Shown here in pieces: positions 55,494 through 62,832 of a stretch of DNA of 64,000 nt. The notes beneath the pieces were generated by a model, which worked only from the letters and a program-made list of their open reading frames with translations, was not told the origin of the DNA and did no database searches. The DNA is taken from NCBI RefSeq assembly GCF_913774235.1, contig NZ_CAJYDW010000013.1, positions 62,001 through 126,000 of the forward strand, in the 5' to 3' direction. The DNA comes from an uncultured Pseudomonas sp. (GTDB taxonomy: Bacteria; Pseudomonadota; Gammaproteobacteria; Pseudomonadales; Pseudomonadaceae). The translations under genes and the position numbers were made by a program. The stretch's first letter is position 1, and every line of letters starts with the position of its first letter.

Positions 55494-56765
55494 TCAAGGG
55501 CTCTGTTGATAAACCGGGGTCTGCACCAGGGGCGCGGTGCGGCGGGCGAAGAATTCCAGCGCCAGATAGTCCACGGTGACGCGGATCGTCCAGGCGATGG
55601 CCGCACCCATGATGGAGAAATGCTGGATGCAGATCACTAGCAGGCCGAGGTAGGGCAGCAGCTCGGCCAGGTGGATCATCGCCGTGGTCCGCGAATGCCC
55701 GCGGGCCTGGATCTTGGCGAAGGGAATCTGCGCCAGGGCGTTGAAGATGAAGCCGACCACCAGGATGCGCAGGATCTGCGCGGCATCGCCACCGTATTCC
55801 GGGCCCATCCACACGGTCATGATCCAGGGCGCCAGGATCAGGATCGGCAGCACCATCGCCAGGCTGATCAGCAACAGGCCCCAGAAGGCCTTGTTGGCCT
55901 GGCGCGCCGCATCGGCGCCGCTCTTGCTCAGCAGCGGGAACACCACTCGCGCTACCGCGTTGGGGATGATCAGCATCCGCGAGACCGCCTCGGCCGGCGC
56001 GGTATAGAAGGACACGCGCTGGGCACCGACCATGTGCGACAGCACGAAACGGTCGAAATAGACCATCAGCGGGCTGATGATGTTGCTCACCGTCATCCAG
56101 CTGCCGAAGCGGAGCAGCTCCTTGAACACCGCGACCTTGAAGGTACGGATGCCCTCGGGGAAGTCCTTGTACAGCGGCCAATAGGCCAACGCCATGGATA
56201 CGACCCGCGCCAGCACCAGGCCGATCACCGTGGCGGAAAAGCTCGGCTCGATCAGCACGGCGATCAGTGGCGCGATGGCCAGCAGGCTGTTGGAGAAGGT
56301 ACGCAGGATGTTGAATTCGCCGAAACGCTCGTTGCCTTCCAGATAGGCGAACCAGACCGTCGCCAGCAGGAAGGGTGGCACGCACAGGCTCAGCCAGCGG
56401 AAGCCGGCCACGGCGTTGTCGAAATGTTCGGGCGAGACGTGCAGCAGACTCACCACCTTGCCCGCACCGAACCAGAGCAGCAGGGTGGCCAGCACGCTGA
56501 GGCCGATCACTGCGCCGGTGGCGGTGCCCATGACCAGACGGTTGAGCGCCTTGTCACCATGGTGCATGGCCACGGCGCGGATCACCGCGCGCGACAGGCC
56601 GGCATCGAACAGCGTGGCATAGCCGACGATGGCGAAGGCCAGGGTAAAGAGGCCGAACTGCTCGACGCCGAGCAGCCGCGACAGCACGCCCATGGTGGGC
56701 AGCGCGATGGCACTGGGAATGACGACACCCAGGATGTTCCAGGTGCTGTTTTTGATCATCGACAT
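55494..56765 (-). CDS. wzx: Wzx-type polysaccharide flippase
   Basis: This 423-aa transporter of the polysaccharide/MOP superfamily has about 12 helices. It opens NSTWNILGVVIPSAIALPTM, LSRLLGVEQFGLFTLAFAIV, the first two helices with the conserved Gly/Phe pattern. It flips undecaprenyl-linked repeat units to the periplasm. Its start (ATG 56765) is placed by family; an AGGAG lies about 14 nt upstream, immediately after a very strong hairpin. Its stop touches the GH5 start. Confidence 0.87.
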   Translation of the reverse strand: MSMIKNSTWNILGVVIPSAIALPTMGVLSRLLGVEQFGLFTLAFAIVGYATLFDAGLSRAVIRAVAMHHGDKALNRLVMGTATGAVIGLSVLATLLLWFGAGKVVSLLHVSPEHFDNAVAGFRWLSLCVPPFLLATVWFAYLEGNERFGEFNILRTFSNSLLAIAPLIAVLIEPSFSATVIGLVLARVVSMALAYWPLYKDFPEGIRTFKVAVFKELLRFGSWMTVSNIISPLMVYFDRFVLSHMVGAQRVSFYTAPAEAVSRMLIIPNAVARVVFPLLSKSGADAARQANKAFWGLLLISLAMVLPILILAPWIMTVWMGPEYGGDAAQILRILVVGFIFNALAQIPFAKIQARGHSRTTAMIHLAELLPYLGLLVICIQHFSIMGAAIAWTIRVTVDYLALEFFARRTAPLVQTPVYQQSP

Positions 56766-56788
56766 CGTGGTGGTGAAGACTCCTGAGG

Positions 56789-56826
56789 GCGCTCCGGCAC
56801 GCGTCACTTGACGCGTGCCGGAGCGC
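56789..56826 (-). promoter_or_regulatory. Perfect 18-bp hairpin between wzy and wzx
   Basis: Two 18-nt arms, 56789-56806 and 56809-56826, are exact complements with only CT between. It begins 8 nt after the wzy stop and ends about 5 nt before the AGGAG of wzx. With no T run, a role in stabilising the wzy 3' end or in limiting wzx translation is more likely than termination. Confidence 0.8.
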
Positions 56827-56834
56827 GCGAGGGA

Positions 56835-58112
56835 TCAGGCCGGGCGAGCCAGAGAGCTGCTCGGACGCGGATAGGGACTGCTGACGTAGGTCTCCTGGAC
56901 CGGAGCGGAGCTGTAGTGGTGCAGCGAGCGCATGGCCTGGATCACCAGCAGGTAGCAGATGGTGGCCTGGAGGTACTCGAAGAAACCGGCCAGCGGCCAG
57001 ATCACCAGTTGCGCCAGGGTGGCGGTCACCACGAAACCGGTATCGCGGTGCAGCATCTTCGCCCAGCGATAGTAGAGGAACAGCGACACCGGAATGATGA
57101 TGAAGGCCAGGAAGCCGAAGCGGAACAGCGTACCGAACACACCCACGTCGGAAAGGAAGAAGTACTCGCCGAAGTAGGGGATGAAGCCGTTGTTCCACAT
57201 CAGCGACAGCGAGCCGCTGGGCAGCCAGTGGTTCTGGCTCAGGTGCGAGAAGATGTAGCCGATGGTCTGCTCACGCACGCCGTCGGTGGGGCCGTCCTGC
57301 ACCGACTGGGCATAGAAGTCCAGATTCAGACCCAGCACCTTCATCAGGTCCGGGAAGATGAAGAAGGGCGACAGCAGCAGCGCGGATACGCAGATCCAGA
57401 CGATCGACTTGCTCTTCAGGCAGAACACGGTGAACACCAGCGCCAGCACGATCAACTGGCGGGTCTGGGTGGCGAACACCAGCGTCAGCAGGAACACCAT
57501 GGCCAGCACGATGTGGACGGTCTTGCTGCGCGCCGAGCCGTCGATGGGCGAGATGCCCTTGTTCCAGGTCTGGATGCAGTAGAAATAGGCCAGACACAGC
57601 GCCGGCGCACCGATGGAGGAACGATCCGGGCGGTCGAAGGAGGACTGCTTGTCGCGCAGATCCGGCAGGACGCCGAACTTGAACATCCAGGCCAGGGTCG
57701 CCGCTACCAGGGCGGTGATGAGCAGGGCCTTCTCGAACTGGGAGGCGCTCATGTTGCGGCCGAGGAACATCAGGGTGGCGAAACCGAAGGCGAACAGAAT
57801 GCGGCGCTCTTCGATCAGGCCGTAGAAGATCGGCTGGCCATAGAAGAGGAAGGAGAAGATCGCCGGCAGCCCGATGAACACCACCGACGAGTAGACGGCG
57901 TAGGTCATCAGGATCTTGAATTCGCGCTGCTGGGTACCGATGCTGGTCAGCAGGTAGAAGAAGGTGAAGGCCATGCAGATGGCCAGATACAACTCGTTCA
58001 GATAGAGGATGCCGACCGGGTTGTGCGGGCTTTCGCCGAACACGTCCAGATGCAGGATCAGCAACGGGATCAAGAGAACGAAGGAAACGGTACTTTTACT
58101 AAGAATGCTCAT
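56835..58112 (-). CDS. wzy: Wzy-type polysaccharide polymerase
   Basis: This 425-aa membrane protein has about 11 helices and an O-antigen ligase/polymerase layout: large periplasmic loops containing DKQSSFDRPDRSSIGAPALC and LSQNHWLPSGSLSLMWNNGF. It joins repeat units in the periplasm. It lies between wzx and the GT26 gene, so it is the cluster polymerase by context; sequence alone cannot separate polymerase from ligase. ATG 58112 was chosen over 58124 because of GGGTAG just upstream. Hairpins lie on both sides of the gene. Confidence 0.85.
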   Translation of the reverse strand: MSILSKSTVSFVLLIPLLILHLDVFGESPHNPVGILYLNELYLAICMAFTFFYLLTSIGTQQREFKILMTYAVYSSVVFIGLPAIFSFLFYGQPIFYGLIEERRILFAFGFATLMFLGRNMSASQFEKALLITALVAATLAWMFKFGVLPDLRDKQSSFDRPDRSSIGAPALCLAYFYCIQTWNKGISPIDGSARSKTVHIVLAMVFLLTLVFATQTRQLIVLALVFTVFCLKSKSIVWICVSALLLSPFFIFPDLMKVLGLNLDFYAQSVQDGPTDGVREQTIGYIFSHLSQNHWLPSGSLSLMWNNGFIPYFGEYFFLSDVGVFGTLFRFGFLAFIIIPVSLFLYYRWAKMLHRDTGFVVTATLAQLVIWPLAGFFEYLQATICYLLVIQAMRSLHHYSSAPVQETYVSSPYPRPSSSLARPA

Positions 58113-58132
58113 GGCTCTACCCATCCAGACGG

Positions 58133-58159
58133 GACCACCGGACGAGGCGTCCGGTGGTC
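58133..58159 (-). promoter_or_regulatory. Perfect 12-bp hairpin between the GT26 gene and wzy
   Basis: GACCACCGGACG and CGTCCGGTGGTC are exact complements around AGG. It lies 34 nt after the GT26 stop and 21 nt before the wzy start. No T run follows on the minus strand. Confidence 0.75.
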
Positions 58160-58193
58160 ATCTTCCTTGCTTGGCGTGCTGCAGGGCAGCACC

Positions 58194-58934
58194 TCAGGTA
58201 CGTCTACTGCTGCGTTCCTTGAGATAGATGGGCAGGATGCTCAGGGCGTCGTGGACGTAACGCTTGGCCAGTCGCTTGGGCTCCGAGCACATCCGGTGCA
58301 GCCACTCCAGCTTCGCCTTCTGCATCCACTGGGGGGCCCGCTTGACGGTGCCCACGGCGAACAGGATGGATGCCCCGATGCACAGGCCCACGCCGGTGCG
58401 CTGGCTGCTGTCGATCTGCCGCGCCAGCTTCTCCTGCCGCGGCGCACCCACGGCGTAGAGGATGAACTCCGAGGGATTCTGCATCACGAAGTCGACGCAT
58501 TTCTGCGTCTCCACCGGATCGTTGATGAAGCCCATCGGCGGATTGTAGTGCGCCAGCTGCATGTGCGGGTACATCCGCCGCAGCTTGCCCACGTCGGTTT
58601 CGCTGGCGCCGATCAGCACCACCGACAGCCGTTGGTCGTTGGCCTTGCGCAGGATGCTCAGGGTCAGGTCGCTACCGGTGATGACCTCGGGTACCGCGAC
58701 GCCCAGCGATCTGAGGATGGGCAGCAGGATGCGGCTGTCGCAGATGCGCTTGCCGGCACGCCGGTAGGACTCACGCATGTCCGCGTTGCTCTGCAACTGC
58801 ACGACATGGTCGATGTTCGGCGTGACGATGTAGCTGTACGGCCGGTGGATGTCCTGGTCGATGGCGTTGAGCAGGTCTTCCTTGGTCCCGGTGAAAAAAT
58901 CGATCCCGAAGGCTTGGGTGCGTAGGTCAGACAT
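58194..58934 (-). CDS. WecG/TagA/CpsF-family glycosyltransferase (GT26)
   Basis: This 246-aa protein is in the GT26 family, which transfers ManNAc, ManNAcA or glucose-type sugars to lipid-linked acceptors. Signature parts are YIVTPNIDHVVQLQSNADMR, SRILLPILRSLGVAVPEVIT, and FILYAVGAPRQEKLARQIDS with VGLCIGASILFAVGTVKRAP. It is probably peripheral on the inner membrane through its basic C-terminus. Its ATG overlaps the upstream GT2 gene by 8 nt, so the two are coupled. Confidence 0.9.
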   Translation of the reverse strand: MSDLRTQAFGIDFFTGTKEDLLNAIDQDIHRPYSYIVTPNIDHVVQLQSNADMRESYRRAGKRICDSRILLPILRSLGVAVPEVITGSDLTLSILRKANDQRLSVVLIGASETDVGKLRRMYPHMQLAHYNPPMGFINDPVETQKCVDFVMQNPSEFILYAVGAPRQEKLARQIDSSQRTGVGLCIGASILFAVGTVKRAPQWMQKAKLEWLHRMCSEPKRLAKRYVHDALSILPIYLKERSSRRT

Positions 58935-59802
58935 GCATCGTCGCTCCCTTGAAGGCGCCCTTGACACCGGACCAGGCCAGTTTCGGATTCTTGAATTCCT
59001 TGAGCACGGTGATGCCCGACAGCAGCACGGCGGAAACCAGTGCGTAGGGGGTGCCGTGGAATTTCCGATTGAAGCGGGTCGCGGCGCGATTGCGGAAGTA
59101 GTGATAGAAGGCGCTGCGTCCGCCCGAGCTCATGGAACCATAGTGATAGAGCTGGCTCTCCCGTAGCACCTTGAGGGCGACGCCCTTGCGCTTGGCCTGG
59201 TACTGCCAGTCCACCTCTTCGGAGTACATGAAGTAGGCTTCGTCCATGAAGCCGATCTCGGTGAGCAGGCTGGCACAGAACGCCATGCTGCAGCCCATGA
59301 TGTAGTCGGGCTCGCGTTCCAACTTGGCGATGTCGGCCACGTCGATGTCCTTGCCGAGCAGCTTGGACTTGCCCAGCAGCGGATAGAGGATGCCGCCGCC
59401 ATAGCATTCCAGGCGCCCGGTCTGGGAGCTGAGGATCACCGAGCCGACGATGGTCTTGGGCGCCCGCTCCAGCTCCGCCAACAGCGGGGCGAAGGCATCG
59501 TTCTTGACGTAGGCATCGTTGTTGACGACCCAGAAATGCTTGACCGGGAGGTTGTCCAGCGCCCAACGCATGCCGTAGTTGTTGCCACCGGCATAGCCAT
59601 CGTTGCGCGGGCTGGCGAGGACGGTGACCTGGCTCAGACCGTTGTCGGCTTGCCAGCGCTGCAGGACATCGATGGAGCCATCCTGGGAGTCGTTGTCCAC
59701 CACGACCGCGTGGTCGATGGATGGACACTGCTTGAGGATGCTCTCCACGCAACTGATGGTTTCGTTGGGTGCCTTGTAGTTGAGCACCATGACTACGTTC
59801 AT
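58927..59802 (-). CDS. GT2 glycosyltransferase (rhamnosyltransferase-like)
   Basis: This 291-aa GT-A enzyme has VVMVLNYKAPNETISCVES at the N-terminus, VVDNDSQDGSIDVLQRW and VASPRNDGYAGGNNYGMRWA-like elements (ASPRNDGYAGGNNYGM), FWVVNNDAYV as the DxD-like region and SEEVDWQYQAKRKG as the catalytic base region. It resembles dTDP-rhamnosyl and galactosyl transferases of exopolysaccharide clusters; the donor is uncertain. AGGAA lies 8 nt before ATG 59802. It is the only GT2 in the Wzy cluster, so further sugar-adding genes should lie outside the window. Confidence 0.87.
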   Translation of the reverse strand: MNVVMVLNYKAPNETISCVESILKQCPSIDHAVVVDNDSQDGSIDVLQRWQADNGLSQVTVLASPRNDGYAGGNNYGMRWALDNLPVKHFWVVNNDAYVKNDAFAPLLAELERAPKTIVGSVILSSQTGRLECYGGGILYPLLGKSKLLGKDIDVADIAKLEREPDYIMGCSMAFCASLLTEIGFMDEAYFMYSEEVDWQYQAKRKGVALKVLRESQLYHYGSMSSGGRSAFYHYFRNRAATRFNRKFHGTPYALVSAVLLSGITVLKEFKNPKLAWSGVKGAFKGATMHV

Positions 59803-59969
59803 TGGCGTGTTCCTATTCTTCAGAATCATCAATCCGGTACAGCGTCGAGATGCAAGGCTGCCAAGCGTGGCCGGGTCCCAGGTAGAACCCTTCGAAGTCG
59901 CTGTGTGAGGTAGTTTCTTGTCGTTCGATACGCGTGCACGAATACAGCCGCGATCCCTGAAGGGATGGA

Positions 59970-59993
59970 CTGGACGGCGCTGACACCGTCCAG
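59970..59993 (-). promoter_or_regulatory. Hairpin behind wzc
   Basis: CTGGACGG and CCGTCCAG are perfect arms around 8 nt, beginning 12 nt after the wzc stop. A second small hairpin (ATCCCT/AGGGAT, 59953-59966) follows in the same gap. No T run. Confidence 0.6.
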
Positions 59994-60005
59994 CCGGGTG
60001 GTTCC

Positions 60006-62219
60006 TCAGCTCTTACCCTGCTCGTAGGAGTAGTGGTAGTTGCCGTAGGAGCCGTAGTTGCTGGCCTTGCGCTCCACGGCGTTGAAGATCACGCCTTTGA
60101 GCGGAATGCCGTTGAGGTCGAAGCGGCGCTTGGTCGCTTCCAGCTCCTTGACACTGTTCACGCCGAAGCGGGCGACGATCAGGCTGGTACCGGCGTGGCT
60201 GCCGATGATGCCGGCCTCGGTCACCGCCAGGATCGGCGGGGTATCAATGATCACGATGTCGTACAGCTCGCTGAACTTCTTCAGCACGGTGGTGAATCTC
60301 AGGCTCATCAGCAGTTCCGACGGATTCGGCGGGAACTGGCCGCAGGAGACGAAATCCAGGCTGCCGACTTCGGTCTTCTTGATGGCGTCGTTCAGCGCGA
60401 TGCGACCGCTGAGCAGATCGGACAGGCCGTCCTGCTGCTTGGTGTTCATCAGCTTGTGCAGATAGCCCTTGCGCATGTCACCGTCGATCAGCAGTACGCG
60501 CTGGCCGGATTCGGCGATCACCGCGGCGAGGTTCGAGGACACGAAGGACTTGCCGACGCCCGGGCTCGGACCGGAGATCATCAGGATGTTGTTCTTCGCC
60601 TCGATCATCGCGAAGTGCAGGCTGGTACGCAGGCTGCGCAGCGCCTCGGTGCTCAGGTCGGTGGGGTGGGTGATGGCAGTCAGCGAGGATTGGCCCGGCT
60701 GCTTGGTACCCAGCACCTTGGTGGTGTCCGCCTGGTTCTTGCTGTAGGGGATCGAGGCGTAGACCGGCAGGCCGATCTGTTCGATGGCTTCCGGGGTCTC
60801 GACACCGCGACGCAGGGTGTGGCGGGTATAGACGATGGCCAGGCCGACGATGCCGCCGAGGATGATGGCGACGGCGATGATCAGCGGCTTGTTCGGTGCG
60901 GACGGATCGTCGACGTTGGCGTTGGCGTTGTCGATGATGCGGACGCTACCCACGGTACCGGCGCGGATGACTTCCAGCTCCTGGGCCTTGTTCAGCATCA
61001 GCGCATAGGTCTGGCCGGTCACTTCGATGTCGCGGTTCAGGCGCAGCAGTTCCTGTTGGGTTTCCGGCAGCACTTCGACGCGCTTCTGCAGCTTGGCGCG
61101 CTCGGCCTGCAGCTGGCCCAGCTGGCTCATCAGCGCCTGGTAGGCCGGGTGCTGACGGGTGAACTTGCGGTCCATCTCGGTGCGCTTGAGGTTCAGCTCG
61201 GAGATCTGGTTGTCCAGAGCCACGGTCTGTTCCAGGACGCCCTTGGTCTCGCTGTCGATGTCCACCGACTTCTTGTTGGTCTGGTAGTAGTTCAGCGCGG
61301 ACTGGGCTTTCTCCAGGTCAGCCTTGACCACCGGGATCTGGGCGCGGAGGAATTCCAGGCTCTGGGTGGACTCGGCGGCGTTGCGGTCGATGTTCTGCTG
61401 AACGTAGATGTCCGCCACTTCCTGCACGATGGCCTGGGCCTTCAGCGGATCGGGGTCCTGCAGACCGACACCGATGATGCCCGACATCTTGCCGCGCTCA
61501 CCGGCGACGATGCGGCCCTGGTACTCCTGAATGGTCTTGGAGAAGCGCTTCTTCATGATGGTGAATTCGGTGCCCGGGCGAGCCTGCAGCGTGGTCACCT
61601 TGATCTGGTAACCGGCATTGCTCACCGGCTGGCCGAGGCCACCGTGCAGCACCACTTCGTCATCGGCGTTGAAGACGGTGAAGTTCTGGTTGTCCTCGAC
61701 CTTCAGCTTCATCGGCTTGTCGAGGTTGCTGTCAGGCACTTCCAACTGGTCGATGACCAGTTTCTCGCCGCCCCAGGCGAAGCTGTTCAGGCCCAGCAGG
61801 GGCGAGGCGACGTCGGTGTCGTTCTGCGGTTCGAAACGACGGGCGACGAAGTTGCCGATGAGGGGGAAATAGCGCGGCTTGACCTCGATATCCAGCTTGA
61901 GGTTCTCGATGGCCTTGCCGATCACCGAGCGCGACTTCAGCAGCTCGATCTCGGTCACGGCTTCGGGCATGGGCGGCGGCATGCCGGAGGTCTGGTCGGT
62001 CAGGCGGGTCACGCCCTTCTTTTCCATTTCGATCTGGATCATGGCGTTGGACGAGTACATCGGCGTGGCCAGCACGGCATAGCCGATACCCAGGGCCGCG
62101 AAGATGCCGATTACCGACAGCAGTTGCCATTTGTAATCGATGAGCATGCCGAAGAGTGCGGAGAAGTTGATGTCCGACTCGTTCTTAAGTTCGGGAGTAA
62201 AGCGAGGCATCGTGGTCAT
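60006..62219 (-). CDS. wzc: Wzc-type BY-kinase and polysaccharide co-polymerase
   Basis: This 737-aa inner-membrane protein has a first helix at about 32-52, a large periplasmic coiled-coil domain, a second helix near residue 445, and a cytoplasmic tyrosine kinase. Kinase motifs are Walker A ISGPSPGVGKSF (about 548-559), Walker A' LLIDGDMRKG and Walker B IVIIDTPP. Five tyrosines at 722, 725, 728, 730 and 732 form the autophosphorylated tail. It sets chain length and links synthesis with Wza export; Wzb removes its phosphates. It lies 15 nt after wzb. Confidence 0.94.
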   Translation of the reverse strand: MTTMPRFTPELKNESDINFSALFGMLIDYKWQLLSVIGIFAALGIGYAVLATPMYSSNAMIQIEMEKKGVTRLTDQTSGMPPPMPEAVTEIELLKSRSVIGKAIENLKLDIEVKPRYFPLIGNFVARRFEPQNDTDVASPLLGLNSFAWGGEKLVIDQLEVPDSNLDKPMKLKVEDNQNFTVFNADDEVVLHGGLGQPVSNAGYQIKVTTLQARPGTEFTIMKKRFSKTIQEYQGRIVAGERGKMSGIIGVGLQDPDPLKAQAIVQEVADIYVQQNIDRNAAESTQSLEFLRAQIPVVKADLEKAQSALNYYQTNKKSVDIDSETKGVLEQTVALDNQISELNLKRTEMDRKFTRQHPAYQALMSQLGQLQAERAKLQKRVEVLPETQQELLRLNRDIEVTGQTYALMLNKAQELEVIRAGTVGSVRIIDNANANVDDPSAPNKPLIIAVAIILGGIVGLAIVYTRHTLRRGVETPEAIEQIGLPVYASIPYSKNQADTTKVLGTKQPGQSSLTAITHPTDLSTEALRSLRTSLHFAMIEAKNNILMISGPSPGVGKSFVSSNLAAVIAESGQRVLLIDGDMRKGYLHKLMNTKQQDGLSDLLSGRIALNDAIKKTEVGSLDFVSCGQFPPNPSELLMSLRFTTVLKKFSELYDIVIIDTPPILAVTEAGIIGSHAGTSLIVARFGVNSVKELEATKRRFDLNGIPLKGVIFNAVERKASNYGSYGNYHYSYEQGKS

Positions 62220-62234
62220 GAAATTCCTTCTTCC

Positions 62235-62672
62235 CTATTTGATGTATGGAAGCCAACTGTTTACACAGCGCGTCAAAAGTATGTGTACATTCTGGAACAT
62301 CTCTTTAGAAAGGCGATAAGGGTCTGGTACTTCTTGATTGCTCAACCATTTCCCGATCAGAAAAACCTTACCCCTAACTTCCGGGGCAATACTTTCGACG
62401 GAGCGTGAGTGAAACTCTTCCATGGTCAAAATCAAATCCGCCTTGCGCAGCATCTCTGCGTCCGCCTGGCGGGCTTGGTGGGTCGTGAATTCGATACCGT
62501 TCTCTCGCAGTACCTCCTGTGCAGTCTTCTCGATGCCGTGGCCGACCAGCGCGCGGATACCGGCGGAGCCGACTTCCACGTCACGGCCTTCCAAGGCCTT
62601 GGCCAGTAGCGCTTCTGCGACCGGGCTGCGGCATATGTTCCCTTCGCATACAACCAATATCGACTTGATCAT
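62235..62672 (-). CDS. wzb: Wzb-type low-molecular-weight protein tyrosine phosphatase
   Basis: This 145-aa phosphatase has the CX5R loop VVCEGNICRSP with Cys9 and Arg15, and the general acid Asp117 in VPDPYRLS. It dephosphorylates the Wzc tyrosine tail, cycling polymer assembly. Length is typical for the family. ATG 62672 follows GAAAGG by about 8 nt. It is 15 nt before wzc and 160 nt after wcaJ, with a hairpin in that gap. Confidence 0.93.
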   Translation of the reverse strand: MIKSILVVCEGNICRSPVAEALLAKALEGRDVEVGSAGIRALVGHGIEKTAQEVLRENGIEFTTHQARQADAEMLRKADLILTMEEFHSRSVESIAPEVRGKVFLIGKWLSNQEVPDPYRLSKEMFQNVHILLTRCVNSWLPYIK

Positions 62673-62724
62673 TCTTCGAAACCTTTCCTGTCGTCCGGAC
62701 AACAGGTCGTGGCGGCAGATATTC

Positions 62725-62753
62725 AAGCAAAGCCTGTCCCTCAGGCTTTGCTT
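62725..62753 (-). promoter_or_regulatory. Perfect 12-bp hairpin between wcaJ and wzb
   Basis: AAGCAAAGCCTG and CAGGCTTTGCTT are exact complements around TCCCT. It lies in the 160-nt gap, 80 nt after the wcaJ stop and 53 nt before the wzb ATG. The tail on the minus strand (GAATATCTG) is only slightly U-rich, so attenuation rather than full termination is plausible. Confidence 0.65.
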
Positions 62754-62832
62754 CCTGCCGATGTCATTAAAGTCAGGAGTCCAGGCTCCAGATCGTCGTC
62801 CTGAGGGGCGGGTCGATTAAACCCGGCCGATC

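Noticed and set aside
54151-56385. 744-codon minus-strand frame overlapping wzx and the GH5 gene
   Set aside because: It runs in another frame through two recognisable genes and has Arg/Pro-rich shadow composition; only its last 25 codons (54151-54228) have a ribosome site of their own.
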